NCBI GenBank assembly: GCA_965229935.1
Contig: CBDDKB010000002.1
Span: 372,001-436,000, forward strand
Direction: 5' to 3'
Length of the DNA stretch: 64,000 nucleotides
DNA from: SPJN01 sp965229935
GTDB lineage: Bacteria; Pseudomonadota; Alphaproteobacteria; SPJN01
Shown: positions 34,832-43,948 of the stretch, one piece after another
Layout of the letters: the number at the start of each line of letters is the position of its first letter
Position numbering within the stretch: position 1 is the stretch's first letter
Notes under the pieces: generated by a model
The model's input: the letters and a program-made list of their open reading frames with translations, nothing else
What the model was told of the DNA's origin: nothing
Databases searched by the model: none
Program-made: the position numbers and the translations under genes

Positions 34832-35667
34832 GCGGATTGTTCAACCGTTGTCGGGGCGCTGGTGATGGCCGTGTTATCGGACCTGACCAGCGGCCAGACC
34901 AATTGTTCGGCGGCGGTGACGGGGGGCAAATCCTCCACCCCGAATGCGGGTGGCACCTGACGGGTGATTTTGGCCGTGCCGAAAATCACATCCCACAGGA
35001 ATAACATGTTCCCGAAATTACCCTTATAATTCGTGACCCCATCGGCGGTGTGCTTGCCGTGATGGGCCGCATGGGTTGTGGGGGTAGAGATCAGCCGTTC
35101 CACCACCCACATAACCGGGTGCAAGGCCTTGATCTTATAAAGCGGTTGGTCCCATCTGACCGACGAATGGGCGGCGATAATGATCGTCAACTTGGCAACG
35201 ATAAAGACGGCATAAACCTCACCCAAGCCCATAAACAGCATAGCACCAGACAGCCATAGACCCGGCATCAACAAATAGTAAAAGACATTGTTGCGATAGA
35301 CCATGCGCACGCTCATATACTCGGCATTGTGATGTGACCGATGCAGATTATAAAGCCAAGGCAAAGTGTGGCTTAACCGATGCCACCAATATTGTGTCAG
35401 ATCATCAAGCAGGATCAGCAGACCGAACGCCGCCCAAAAGGGCAGGCTTGCCAAACTGTCCTTGGTTTCAGGAAAGACAAGCCCAACCAGCGCGGCAGAG
35501 GTGAAAAGAACCAATGGTTGGGTCATGAACAGCAATATAGGGCCGCCGATCAGCTCAACCTTCAGGTCATCCTTTACCTCGCCTTTCAGGTTCAACAGGC
35601 CGTGACGCCACGCTTCAAGCGCGGCAAAACCTGCAAAAATCAGCATCAATGTTACCTGATAGGGCAT
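34828..35667 (-). CDS. Sterol desaturase / fatty acid hydroxylase family protein (second copy)
   Basis: This 279-residue integral membrane di-iron enzyme has histidine boxes HRLSH, HRSHHN and HAAHHGKHT, with about five helices. It is shorter than the copy at 16465 and lacks its C-terminal extension. I chose ATG 35667, which has GGAGGAGAG upstream; the longer frame reaches into the Crp/Fnr gene's promoter. It is divergent from that regulator and is a likely target of it. Confidence 0.88.
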   Translation of the reverse strand: MPYQVTLMLIFAGFAALEAWRHGLLNLKGEVKDDLKVELIGGPILLFMTQPLVLFTSAALVGLVFPETKDSLASLPFWAAFGLLILLDDLTQYWWHRLSHTLPWLYNLHRSHHNAEYMSVRMVYRNNVFYYLLMPGLWLSGAMLFMGLGEVYAVFIVAKLTIIIAAHSSVRWDQPLYKIKALHPVMWVVERLISTPTTHAAHHGKHTADGVTNYKGNFGNMLFLWDVIFGTAKITRQVPPAFGVEDLPPVTAAEQLVWPLVRSDNTAITSAPTTVEQSA

Positions 35668-35724
35668 GGGTCTCTCCTCCCGCTTTTTGTTATGGGTTTG
35701 GGAGTAGCAGAAAGGCTTGCGGTT

Positions 35725-35746
35725 GAATGTCAAAAATTTTACATTC
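35725..35746. promoter_or_regulatory. 22-bp near-perfect palindrome between desaturase and Crp/Fnr genes
   Basis: GAATGT-N10-ACATTC, with an AAAATTTT-like core (only the C/T and the central A/A pairs break symmetry). It ends 5 bases before the regulator's ATG (35752) and lies 58 bases from the divergent start (35667). This is the expected length and two-half-site design of a Crp/Fnr-family operator, and the position would block the regulator's own translation or transcription start. Confidence 0.6.
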
Positions 35747-35751
35747 CATCT

Positions 35752-36465
35752 ATGGGTGATTTGATCGGATTTGGCACTATCGGGCTTGTTGATGCCTTGC
35801 CGGAGGAGTTGCGCAAGGCACTGTTCTCTGCGGGGACACCTGTGACTTATCAGGATGGGGAGACGATCCACCATCGCGGGGATGCGGAGCCGGGCCTGTC
35901 AGTGGTGCGCAAGGGCGTTGTGCGCATGGGCAATTACACTGTGGATGGGGATTATATCGTCACTGTCCATCTCACGCCCGGTGACTGCTTTGGGGAGTTT
36001 ACCCTGTTCGCCGGGGTGCCACGCACCCATCACGCGCAGGCGATGGGGGTGACTGTGGTCGATCAGATCAGTAAAGCAGCCTTTGACCGTGTGTTGGGCA
36101 GCAATCCCGAATTTCGGCAAAGCCTGCTGGCCGTTGTGACGACCCGTCTTTATGCCTCGCTTGAGTTTATAGAGGAGATGCGGTCGCTGCCCCTTGATGT
36201 ACGGGCTGCGAAAATGTTGCTGCGCGCTGTGCCGCCAGAAGCGTCATCGGCGCAGGTGACGCTAACGCAGGACCAGTTGGCGGGCGCCTTGGGTGTCACG
36301 CGCGTGTCGGTCAATAAATGTTTGCGGGAGTTTGAGCAGCTCGACCTGATTGAGCGGCACTATGGCAAGATTAATGTGCCGGATGTCGCGGCGCTGACCG
36401 ATTGGGTCACGCAACGTATGCAGATCGAACCGCTGCCACTGCCGACATTGGGAATCGAAGCCTAG
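35752..36465 (+). CDS. Crp/Fnr family transcriptional regulator
   Basis: This 237-residue regulator has a cyclic-nucleotide-binding-type beta-roll (GETIHHRGDAEPGLSVVRKG...TPGDCFGEFTLFAG, ~30-105), a dimerisation helix and a winged HTH (LTQDQLAGALGVTRVSVNKC, ~175-194). It lacks the N-terminal cysteine cluster of FNR, so oxygen sensing through Fe-S is unlikely; the arginine that binds cAMP phosphate is also not evident. Start 35752 puts the palindrome just upstream. The stop overlaps the convergent ychF stop by four bases. Confidence 0.9.
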   Translation: MGDLIGFGTIGLVDALPEELRKALFSAGTPVTYQDGETIHHRGDAEPGLSVVRKGVVRMGNYTVDGDYIVTVHLTPGDCFGEFTLFAGVPRTHHAQAMGVTVVDQISKAAFDRVLGSNPEFRQSLLAVVTTRLYASLEFIEEMRSLPLDVRAAKMLLRAVPPEASSAQVTLTQDQLAGALGVTRVSVNKCLREFEQLDLIERHYGKINVPDVAALTDWVTQRMQIEPLPLPTLGIEA

Positions 36466-37559
36466 GTATTGAACCTGAACAGCATTACATCCCCGTCATT
36501 GACGATATAGTCTTTGCCCTCAAGCCGCACCTTGCCCGCGTCTTTTGCGGCAGCTTCACCACCAAGGCCAACATAATCGTCATAGGCAGTTGTCTCTGCG
36601 CGGATGAAACCTTTTTCAAAATCCGTATGGATGACACCGGCGGCTTGGGGGGCCTTGGTTCCCTCAGTCACAGTCCAGGCGCGGGTTTCTTTCGGCCCAC
36701 AGGTGAAATAGGTGATGAGACCCAGCAAGTCATAGCCTGCGCGAATGATACGGGCGAGGCCGGTTTCACTTAACCCCAGCTCTTCAAGGAATAGGGGCTG
36801 TTCATCGGCGGGCAGGCCAGCAACCTCAGCCTCAATCGCGGCTGAGATGACGACGCTGATCGCGCCTTTTTCAGCGGCCATTTTGGCAACGGCCTCAGAA
36901 AAGCTATTGCCTGTTGCAGCGGCATCTTCTTCGACATTGCAGACATATAAAACAGGTTTGGAGGATAGAAGCTGCAAACCTTCAAACAGCTTTTTCTCTT
37001 CCTTGTCGATATCGGCAACGCGGGCAGGCTGGCCATCGCGCAGGACCGCTAGCACCTTGTCCATCAGGGCGACCATGATCTTGGCGTCCTTGTCGCCTGT
37101 CTTGGCCTGCTTTTCCAAACGGGTATAGCGTTTTTCAAGGCTTTCAAGATCAGCCAGCATCAGTTCGGTTTCAACCGTGTCCGCATCGGCGACAGGGTCA
37201 ACCTTGCCATCAACATGGGTGATGTCGTCATCTTCAAAGCAGCGCAGCACATGGCAGATCGCGTCAACTTCGCGAATATTGGCAAGGAACTGATTGCCCA
37301 GCCCTTCGCCCTTTGACGCGCCGCGGACCAGCCCGGCAATATCCACAAAGGTCAATTGCGTCGGGATGATGCTGGCAGACGCGGCAGTGGCCGCCAGCGT
37401 GTCGAGCCGTTCGTCAGGCACGGCAACATTGCCGACATTCGGTTCGATTGTGCAAAAAGGATAGTTCGCCGCCTGCGCTGCCACTGTTTGTGTCAATGCG
37501 TTGAACAGGGTGGACTTGCCCACATTGGGCAGCCCGACAATGCCGCATTTGAAACCCAT
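36462..37559 (-). CDS. ychF: YchF/OLA1 ribosome-associated ATPase
   Basis: This 365-residue protein has a P-loop GLPNVGKSTLFNAL (~9-22), switch/G3-type DIAGLVRGASKGEGLGNQFL and a C-terminal TGS-like domain (LITYFTCGPKETRAW...GFIRAE). YchF prefers ATP to GTP and is linked to translation and stress. It is the last gene of the rplY-pth-ychF operon, starting three bases after pth. Confidence 0.95.
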   Translation of the reverse strand: MGFKCGIVGLPNVGKSTLFNALTQTVAAQAANYPFCTIEPNVGNVAVPDERLDTLAATAASASIIPTQLTFVDIAGLVRGASKGEGLGNQFLANIREVDAICHVLRCFEDDDITHVDGKVDPVADADTVETELMLADLESLEKRYTRLEKQAKTGDKDAKIMVALMDKVLAVLRDGQPARVADIDKEEKKLFEGLQLLSSKPVLYVCNVEEDAAATGNSFSEAVAKMAAEKGAISVVISAAIEAEVAGLPADEQPLFLEELGLSETGLARIIRAGYDLLGLITYFTCGPKETRAWTVTEGTKAPQAAGVIHTDFEKGFIRAETTAYDDYVGLGGEAAAKDAGKVRLEGKDYIVNDGDVMLFRFNT

Positions 37560-37562
37560 CGG

Positions 37563-38138
37563 TTAATCCTCGCTTCGCGTGGCGAGAGCCACTTTATTCA
37601 TAAATCCTGCTTGATCGCCCGCAGCCAACAGGTCTGCATTATCGGCGATGGCGTCAATCATATAGGGCAACCAATCTTGATCGGCTTTGGAAAAATCACC
37701 CAATACATGTCCATGGACCCGTGCCTTGTCGCCCGGATGGCCGATGCCGATCCGCACGCGGGTAAAGTCTGCGCCGATATGATTGGAGATAGAGCGGATG
37801 CCATTATGCCCCGCTGCACCACCACCAGTTTTGACGCGCAGTTTGCCTGCCGCCAAATCCAGTTCATCATAAAGCACCGTTACATTTTCAGGGCCCAGCT
37901 TGTAAAAGCGCATGGCTTCGCCCACCGCGCGGCCTGATTCATTCATATAGGTTTGCGGCAGCATGATCAGGCATTTGGTGTTGCCCAATCGGCCTTCGCT
38001 GACCAATGCTTGAAAGCGCTTTTTCGGGGCCGGAAATGCATGACGGCGAAGGATAGCCTCCGCCGCCATAAAGCCGACATTGTGCCGATGGTTCTGATAT
38101 TTGCTGCCGGGGTTCCCTAGGCCAGCCAAAATCATCAT
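37563..38138 (-). CDS. pth: Peptidyl-tRNA hydrolase
   Basis: This 191-residue enzyme recycles peptidyl-tRNA released from stalled ribosomes. The conserved residues are visible: Asn in GLGNPGSKY (~6-14), the catalytic His in HRHNVGFM (~18-25), LPQTYMNESGRAVGE and YDELDLAAG with the catalytic Asp. Length is normal. It sits between rplY (68 bases upstream) and ychF, a common bacterial operon. Confidence 0.95.
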   Translation of the reverse strand: MMILAGLGNPGSKYQNHRHNVGFMAAEAILRRHAFPAPKKRFQALVSEGRLGNTKCLIMLPQTYMNESGRAVGEAMRFYKLGPENVTVLYDELDLAAGKLRVKTGGGAAGHNGIRSISNHIGADFTRVRIGIGHPGDKARVHGHVLGDFSKADQDWLPYMIDAIADNADLLAAGDQAGFMNKVALATRSED

Positions 38139-38206
38139 GGCACGTCTCCGTTACTTGTCAGATGGGCAGTCCCTGATTACGGGACCGTCCCCAGACGGGC
38201 GGAAGA

Positions 38207-38869
38207 TCAGTCTTCGCCGCCTTCGTCACCACCTTCTTCGCCGCCTTCTTCGCCTTCGGCTGCTTCTGCGTCTTCGGCTGCTTCATCTTCGGCAGACTTG
38301 ACAGCAGACGGTGCTGCGATGGTTGCGACTGTGAAGTCACGGTCTGTAATGGTCGGTTCCACACCATCAGGCAGCGCCACGGCTGAGATATGAATGGAAT
38401 CGCCAATGTCGTACTGTGACACGTCAATTTCGATGGTGTCAGGAATTGCCGTAGCAGGGGCGTTAACTTCAACCGTATGACGAACGATGTTCAGAACACC
38501 GCCGCGCTTGAGGCCCGGGCTGTCTTCTTCATTGACGAAGTGGACAGGAACTTCAACCGCGATGGTTGCGTTCTTGGCAAGACGCAGGAAGTCAACATGC
38601 ATCGGACGGTCGGTCACGGGATGGAACTGCACATCACGGGGCAGTGCGCTTTCCTTGGTGCCGTCAGCGTCGATGTCAACCATTGTTGAGAAGAAGCCGC
38701 CAGCGCCCAAAAGCTTGACGAGTGCTTTCTCTTCAATAGAGATTGAAAGGGGTTCCTTGTTGTCGCCATAGACAACAGCCGGTACACGACCTTCGCGGCG
38801 TGCTGCCCGTGCGGCCCCCTTGCCGGCACGGTCCCGGATCGTGGCAGTGAGGGTGTTGTTCCCGCTCAT
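38207..38869 (-). CDS. rplY: Ribosomal protein bL25 (CTC type)
   Basis: This 220-residue long-form bL25 binds 5S rRNA with its N-terminal domain (RDRAGKGAARAARREGRVPA, ~10-29) and carries the beta-barrel TL5 C-terminal domain (~95-185). The final ~35 residues are an acidic low-complexity tail of Glu, Asp, Gly and Ala, encoded by imperfect GAAGAAGG-type repeats at 38214-38290. It leads the rplY-pth-ychF operon; a GGAGACTGAGCT site precedes the ATG. Confidence 0.95.
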   Translation of the reverse strand: MSGNNTLTATIRDRAGKGAARAARREGRVPAVVYGDNKEPLSISIEEKALVKLLGAGGFFSTMVDIDADGTKESALPRDVQFHPVTDRPMHVDFLRLAKNATIAVEVPVHFVNEEDSPGLKRGGVLNIVRHTVEVNAPATAIPDTIEIDVSQYDIGDSIHISAVALPDGVEPTITDRDFTVATIAAPSAVKSAEDEAAEDAEAAEGEEGGEEGGDEGGED

Positions 38870-39055
38870 AGCTCAGTCTCCTGAAAAATCAGTTATGTAT
38901 TGGCTGTGTTGCAGCATGCAAACATAGCCTCGATAGCCTTCCTCCAAGGGTGTAGGGCCTATCGAACGGGTCTTGTAACGGAGCGGACGGGGACGCGCAA
39001 GCCAAGAAATCGCTGTTTCCGGCTTGAAACTGCGGCAAATCAGACCTGTTTTGGT

Positions 39056-39628
39056 CTATTTCACGGCCTCAACAAGGGCGTGGACAGCCATATGGATGGC
39101 GCCTTTGCTGCCATCATCAGTGAAATTGCCCTCTGCATCCATTTTTTCGTGGATGGCAGACAATGACATTGTGTTGGGCAGCACGGTCACGCCGATATTG
39201 CCCAGCAACATGCGCAGGGGCACAAGCGCGCGCATACCGCCAAACCCGCCGGGGCTGGCAGATACGACTACTGCCTGCTTGCCTGCAAAGGCGCGCAGCA
39301 TGAAATCACCCTCAACAGTGGGGTCAGGACGTGAAATCCAGTCAATCGTGTTTTTGAGGAGGGCGGGGTAACCAGAATTATATTCAGGGCAGGCAATGAA
39401 CAGCCCAGCGGCGCTGGCAAAAATCTCTTTCAGTTCCTTGGCCTTTTCCGGCAACCCGTCAGCAGCTTCCAGATCACCATCATATAGCGGCATGGGATAG
39501 TCAGCCAAGTCGATGAAGAGCGCGTCTGCATCCATCGACGCAGCCATCTCGCTGGCGGCCTTGGCCAGCCTTTTATTGAACGAGTCTTTGCGGGCAGAGC
39601 CTGCGAAAAATATGATCTGATTGCTCAT
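39056..39628 (-). CDS. NADPH-dependent FMN reductase family protein (ChrR/YieF-like)
   Basis: This 190-residue flavodoxin-like quinone/azo/chromate-type reductase has the FMN phosphate loop GSARKDSFNKRLAKAA (~9-24), CPEYNSGYPALLKNTIDW (~99-116) and SASPGGFGG. It follows prs by 13 bases and is probably the last gene of that operon. Substrate unknown; quinone reduction against oxidative stress is the usual role of the family. Confidence 0.9.
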   Translation of the reverse strand: MSNQIIFFAGSARKDSFNKRLAKAASEMAASMDADALFIDLADYPMPLYDGDLEAADGLPEKAKELKEIFASAAGLFIACPEYNSGYPALLKNTIDWISRPDPTVEGDFMLRAFAGKQAVVVSASPGGFGGMRALVPLRMLLGNIGVTVLPNTMSLSAIHEKMDAEGNFTDDGSKGAIHMAVHALVEAVK

Positions 39629-39641
39629 TATCGCTCAGCTC

Positions 39642-40574
39642 CTAGTCAAACAGGCTTGAAACAGAATGTTCCTCGGAAATCCGGTGGATCGCCTCGCCCA
39701 ACAGGGGCGCCATTGAAATGCGGCGGATATTCCGTGCCGACTTAACTTCATCCGTCGGGGCAATCGTGTCAGTGATCACAAGCTCTTTCAGGACGGAATT
39801 GCCGACACGTTCAACTGCCTTGCCGGACAAAACGCCATGCGTGATATAGGCGGTCACGTCTTTTGCGCCCGCATTCATCAGCGCCTCTGCCGCGTTACAC
39901 AATGTGCCACCTGAATCGACGATATCATCGACCATGATGCAGCTACGGCCCTTAACGTCACCGATGATGTTCATCACTTCGGATACGCCCGCCCGTTCGC
40001 GGCGCTTGTCAACGATGGCTAGGTCACCATCAAAGCGTTTTGCCAATGCGCGCGTGCGGACCACGCCGCCCACATCGGGGGAGACGAACAGCAAATTATC
40101 CGTATCGCAATTTTCGCGAATGTCGGCTGCCATTACAGGTTCGGCGATTAGATTGTCGAGCGGGATGTCGAAAAAGCCCTGAATTTGCCCTGCATGCAGA
40201 TCAACCGTGACAACACGGTCGGCGCCAGCGGTGGTGATCAGGTTGGCCACCAGCTTGGCAGAGATCGGCGTGCGCGGTCCGGGTTTACGGTCCTGACGGG
40301 CATAGCCGAAATAGGGAATGACAGCGGTAATCCGCTTGGCACTGGCGCGGCGCAACGCGTCGATACAGACCAGCAATTCCATCAAATGGTCATTGGCCGG
40401 GAAATGGGTCGGCTGGACGACAAAGACATCCTCGCCACGTACATTTTCAAGGATCTCAACCCAGACTTCATTATCCGCAAAACGCCGAATATTCGCCTTG
40501 GTCTGATTGATGCCAAGCGTATCGCAAATGGCATTGACCAGTTGAGGGTTGGCATTACCGCCAAGAATTTTCAT
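39642..40574 (-). CDS. prs: Ribose-phosphate pyrophosphokinase
   Basis: This 310-residue enzyme makes PRPP from ribose 5-phosphate and ATP. Conserved parts: ADNEVWVEILENVRGEDVFV, the catalytic flexible loop KRRERAGVSE (~190) and the PRPP-binding loop MVDDIVDSGGTL (~218-229). I chose ATG 40574 over one six codons earlier because it starts directly at MKILGGNANPQL and has AAGGGG upstream. It belongs to the lgt-midA-pgeF-prs block. Confidence 0.95.
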   Translation of the reverse strand: MKILGGNANPQLVNAICDTLGINQTKANIRRFADNEVWVEILENVRGEDVFVVQPTHFPANDHLMELLVCIDALRRASAKRITAVIPYFGYARQDRKPGPRTPISAKLVANLITTAGADRVVTVDLHAGQIQGFFDIPLDNLIAEPVMAADIRENCDTDNLLFVSPDVGGVVRTRALAKRFDGDLAIVDKRRERAGVSEVMNIIGDVKGRSCIMVDDIVDSGGTLCNAAEALMNAGAKDVTAYITHGVLSGKAVERVGNSVLKELVITDTIAPTDEVKSARNIRRISMAPLLGEAIHRISEEHSVSSLFD

Positions 40575-40668
40575 GGATGAGCCCCTTCCCACGTCTCAAG
40601 CTGCTCGCGACTCATACCAATGAGTCACCGACCTGTAAACAAAAGCAAATGCCATTTACGTGCGATTT

Positions 40669-40740
40669 TCAGATAACAATGACGCAGGCGCCCAGCATCA
40701 TGACCACGAAAAACAGCATCAACATGATGAAATAGGGCAT
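40669..40740 (-). CDS. Possible 23-residue membrane peptide
   Basis: An ATG at 40740 opens a 23-codon frame, MPYFIMLMLFFVV...GACVIVI, that is hydrophobic throughout. It begins 19 bases after the pgeF stop and ends about 95 bases before prs, in the same direction. A GGAG lies about 12 bases upstream, slightly far. It could be a small single-helix membrane protein; the LGAC segment resembles a lipobox but almost nothing follows it. Its existence is uncertain. Confidence 0.4.
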   Translation of the reverse strand: MPYFIMLMLFFVVMMLGACVIVI

Positions 40741-40759
40741 AGGCTGCAAAAACTCCGGT

Positions 40760-41530
40760 TCAGGTCAGGCAAATGGCGGCGATCATGCGGCCATAATCGG
40801 CCTCATTCTGATGGGTATTATAACGGAATGAGAAATAGTCCTGCGGGCGCGCATAGGTTGACCGGGCACAGTCCAGATCAACCCGCCCGACGCCTAATTT
40901 GATCAGCCGCGCGCCGATATAGCCGGGCAGATCGAAATGGGGTTTGGGCCAACTGTCGTCCGTCACGATATAATCAGCGGCATTGTCATCAGCGTCTGTA
41001 ACAGCGGTGATAAAATCCGCGCCCACCTCATAATCCTCCGGTCCGATTGTGGGGCCAAGTGCGGCATGGATATTGTCAGCAGATGCCCCCAGCGAGATCA
41101 TGGTCTTGATGGTGTTGTCGAGCACGCCGCCAGTTGCGCCGCGCCAGCCCGCATGGGCCGCGCCGATAATGCCCGCCTGACGATCCGCCAGCAGAACCGG
41201 GCCGCAATCGGCGGTTAAAATGCCCAATATCACGCCGGGCCGGTCGGTCACCATCGCGTCGGCCTTGGGGTGATGGGATGGGTCATCATTCGCGCCGATC
41301 AGTTTGCAATCTGCGGAATGATGCTGGTGCAGGGTGTAAAGCGGCCCGCCGCCCAGCGCTGTTGCAACGCGGCTTCGATTTTCGGTGACATGGGCCTTGT
41401 CGTCGTGGGAGCCGGGGCCGCAGTTCAAACTGGCATATAACCCGGTTGAGACGCCGCCCGCCCGTCCGAAAAAGCCATGCTGGCAGCGACCAGATTTCAG
41501 CGCATCGCTGGTTGCGATCAGCATGCTCAT
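40760..41530 (-). CDS. pgeF: Purine nucleoside phosphorylase / laccase-domain protein (YfiH)
   Basis: This 256-residue protein of the multi-copper polyphenol oxidase/YfiH family has the zinc ligands expected of the group: LTADCGPVLLAD and GAAHAGWRGATGGVLDN (~135-151), with an upstream His in HQHHSADC. Family members act on adenosine and inosine, or proofread peptidoglycan stem peptides (PgeF). The start overlaps the midA stop by four bases (ATGA). Confidence 0.9.
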   Translation of the reverse strand: MSMLIATSDALKSGRCQHGFFGRAGGVSTGLYASLNCGPGSHDDKAHVTENRSRVATALGGGPLYTLHQHHSADCKLIGANDDPSHHPKADAMVTDRPGVILGILTADCGPVLLADRQAGIIGAAHAGWRGATGGVLDNTIKTMISLGASADNIHAALGPTIGPEDYEVGADFITAVTDADDNAADYIVTDDSWPKPHFDLPGYIGARLIKLGVGRVDLDCARSTYARPQDYFSFRYNTHQNEADYGRMIAAICLT

Positions 41531-42663
41531 GTCAGCCCGTCCGTGTTCATAGGCAGGCCCGCAAGGCCGGGAAGGTCAGGGCCCGACAGGCCCAAAACCT
41601 TAAACAGCTCTCCCATCTGGTCGTCATCCACCAGCCTTTTGCGGGCCGCTTCGATGCTGGCGGCTGCGCCTGTTTTCTTTAGGGCGTTGGCCCGGTAGTT
41701 AATGCCCAATGCTTCAAGAAACTGACCTTGGGTGGCGATGGGATAGGCCTGTGCCCCGGCCTTGTTCGCGATCATGCCAAGCCGTTCAAAGTCCACATGG
41801 GCGGTCAAGTCAGCCTGTCCCGGCGTGGTCAGAACATTGCAGAATTTATGATCCTTCACCGCCTGTAATGTATCGCCCAAGCCGCTTTGGGCGGGGCCAT
41901 AATCAATAAACAAAGCCGCGCCATTTTGCGTCGCAAGGCGGTGGCCGACAGCTTCAACCAATGCTTCGCCTGACGGGCAGGTTTCAGCAATCGCACCGGG
42001 CAGCGCACCACGCACCCGCGCGCCCAACAAGCCAATCGGGTCGGGCACTGTTTCATTCAACAGGGCAAAGCACAGGCTGGGGGCGTCAGGCTTTGGCAGG
42101 CCGGGCAGGGTTGGCTTGCGGTCAAGGCCAACCAGCCGTTCGCACCAGCCCTTGCCGGTTTTCTGATATTGCCGGATCGGCAAGGCGTCCAGAAATTCAT
42201 TGGCAATCAGGATCAGGGGCGCATCTGTTGGCACATCGTCAAAGCGATCATGATGCTGGATCGTGTGGGCGATCTTAGTGCTCTGCATGACGCGCAGGGG
42301 GCCGCTTGCCTCAACCATATGAAGGCGCATGGCGGTGAGGAAGGGACGGACCGCTCCTGCGGCGCGCAAGGCATCAACCATCAGCGTGCCGCGCCCCGGC
42401 CCAAGCTCTACAAGGTAGAACGGGTCAGGACAGCCAAGCCGCTGCCACGTATCAACCGCCCATAGGCCTAAAAGTTCGCCAAACATCTGACTGATTTCAG
42501 GGGCGGTGATGAAGTCGCCCTCCGCGCCGATGGGGGCACCTGTGCTGTAATAGCCATGATCAGGGTCAGTCATTGCCATGGCCATAAACTGATCAACCCT
42601 CAACGGACCTGACAGGTCAATCTCGCGGGCAAGCTTTTCCAAAAGGGGTGGCAGGTCAGACAT
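41527..42663 (-). CDS. SAM-dependent methyltransferase of the MidA/NDUFAF7 family
   Basis: This 378-residue protein matches NDUFAF7/MidA, which in mitochondria methylates an Arg of complex I during assembly. Signature: GYYSTGAPIGAEGDFITAPE (~36-55), FGELLGLW and the SAM motif VELGPGRGTLMVD (~88-100), then IANEFLDALP. It overlaps lgt by eight bases and pgeF by four, giving tight translational coupling. A role in complex I maturation is inferred from the family. Confidence 0.92.
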   Translation of the reverse strand: MSDLPPLLEKLAREIDLSGPLRVDQFMAMAMTDPDHGYYSTGAPIGAEGDFITAPEISQMFGELLGLWAVDTWQRLGCPDPFYLVELGPGRGTLMVDALRAAGAVRPFLTAMRLHMVEASGPLRVMQSTKIAHTIQHHDRFDDVPTDAPLILIANEFLDALPIRQYQKTGKGWCERLVGLDRKPTLPGLPKPDAPSLCFALLNETVPDPIGLLGARVRGALPGAIAETCPSGEALVEAVGHRLATQNGAALFIDYGPAQSGLGDTLQAVKDHKFCNVLTTPGQADLTAHVDFERLGMIANKAGAQAYPIATQGQFLEALGINYRANALKKTGAAASIEAARKRLVDDDQMGELFKVLGLSGPDLPGLAGLPMNTDGLT

Positions 42664-43489
42664 GCGCGTCTGCCTGTTTCGGGCGCGCCATCAAAAAGCC
42701 GATACCGATTATGATCAATGGCAGGGACAGCAGCATCCCCATGGTCAATCCACCATTGCCAAAGCTGATCAGGAAACCGATATGGGCATCAGGCTCGCGG
42801 AAAAATTCAACGAACGTGCGGGCAGCGCCATAACCGATAAAGAACAGGCCCACCAATGTGCCGGGCCGTTTCAATGCATTGCCATAGCGGCCCAAGCCAT
42901 ACAGCACCAAGAACAGGACCAGCCCTTCAAGCCCTGCCTCATATAGTTGGCTGGGATGGCGCGGCAGGGGGCCAGCGCCAGGGAAGACCATCGTCCAGGG
43001 CAGGTCGGCTGTGCGGCCCCAAAGCTCCCCATTAATAAAGTTGGCAAGCCGCCCGAACAGCAGCCCGATGGGCGCGACCATGGCCAGCGTGTCGGCAAAG
43101 CTCATCAACGGGATATTGCGGCGGCGGCAAAACAGGATGGTGACAACCACAATGCCTGCAAGACCGCCATGAAAGGCCATGCCCCCTTCCCAAACGCGGA
43201 AAATGCGCGATGGGTCGGCAATGAAATGATCGAAATTGTAAAACAGGATATAGCCAAGCCGCCCGCCAAGCACGATACCCAGCGTTGCCCATAACACATA
43301 ATCATCAACGCCCTGTTTGTCAGTCGGTGCCTTGTTGGCGGGCCACAGGCTTTGTTGCGCCATTAAACGATTGACCAGCCACCAGCCAATTAGAATCCCG
43401 CCCAGATAGGCCAGCGCGTACCAGCGAATGACCAGCGGGCCAAGCTCTATCAGTACCGGGTCAATTTGCGGGAACGGGATGGCAAGCAT
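42656..43489 (-). CDS. lgt: Prolipoprotein diacylglyceryl transferase
   Basis: This 277-residue inner-membrane enzyme attaches diacylglycerol to the lipobox Cys. It has about seven helices, the essential segments IRWYALAYLGGILIG, FHGGLAG (His-Gly-Gly-Leu) and the Lgt signature GRLANFINGELWGR (~145-158). It is the first gene of the minus-strand lgt-midA-pgeF-prs operon; the divergent ubiK gene lies 204 bases away. Confidence 0.95.
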   Translation of the reverse strand: MLAIPFPQIDPVLIELGPLVIRWYALAYLGGILIGWWLVNRLMAQQSLWPANKAPTDKQGVDDYVLWATLGIVLGGRLGYILFYNFDHFIADPSRIFRVWEGGMAFHGGLAGIVVVTILFCRRRNIPLMSFADTLAMVAPIGLLFGRLANFINGELWGRTADLPWTMVFPGAGPLPRHPSQLYEAGLEGLVLFLVLYGLGRYGNALKRPGTLVGLFFIGYGAARTFVEFFREPDAHIGFLISFGNGGLTMGMLLSLPLIIIGIGFLMARPKQADAHV

Positions 43490-43693
43490 GGAAATCTCAC
43501 ATTTGGCAAGCAGATGGGGATTGCTTACTCTGAAAAGGGCGCAATCTCAATAAAGCTGTTCAAGCTGTCGCCGGAAAATGTGGTGATTTTATGTGATGCG
43601 TCATTCACGCTCTTGAGTAGGGGCGGGCTTGGGCCTAGTCTCTCCACAACGTGCGCGATCTGGCGCCATAATGATAAGCAGGACCGACCTTCC

Positions 43694-43948
43694 ATGCAGA
43701 ATGATAACCGTCTGTTTGATGATTTGACCAAACTTGTGACCAATGCCGCCGGTGCTTTGACGGGCGTGCGCGACGAGTTTGAGGTGCTGATGCGCCAACA
43801 GGCCGAACGGCTGATTGCGCAGATGGATCTGGTCCCGCGTGAGGATTTCGACGTGGTACGCGAAATGGCGCAAAAGGCCCGTGAAGAGAATGAGGCTTTG
43901 AAGGCCCGCATCGACGCGCTTGAGGCAAAATTGGGCGCAAATCAGTAA
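43694..43948 (+). CDS. UbiK-family accessory factor (BMFP domain)
   Basis: This 84-residue helical protein has the BMFP pattern: amphipathic N-terminal helix (RLFDDLTKLVTNAAG), MDLVPREDFDVVREMAQKAR and a coiled-coil C-terminus ENEALKARIDALEAKLG. In enterobacteria UbiK supports the soluble ubiquinone-biosynthesis complex. The start at ATG 43694 gives the normal length; a longer open frame reaches 43466 but overlaps lgt. Confidence 0.88.
   Translation: MQNDNRLFDDLTKLVTNAAGALTGVRDEFEVLMRQQAERLIAQMDLVPREDFDVVREMAQKAREENEALKARIDALEAKLGANQ

Noticed and set aside
35380..35751. N-terminal extension of the Crp/Fnr gene
   Set aside because: It runs antisense through the desaturase gene and through the palindrome; the domain begins at 35752.
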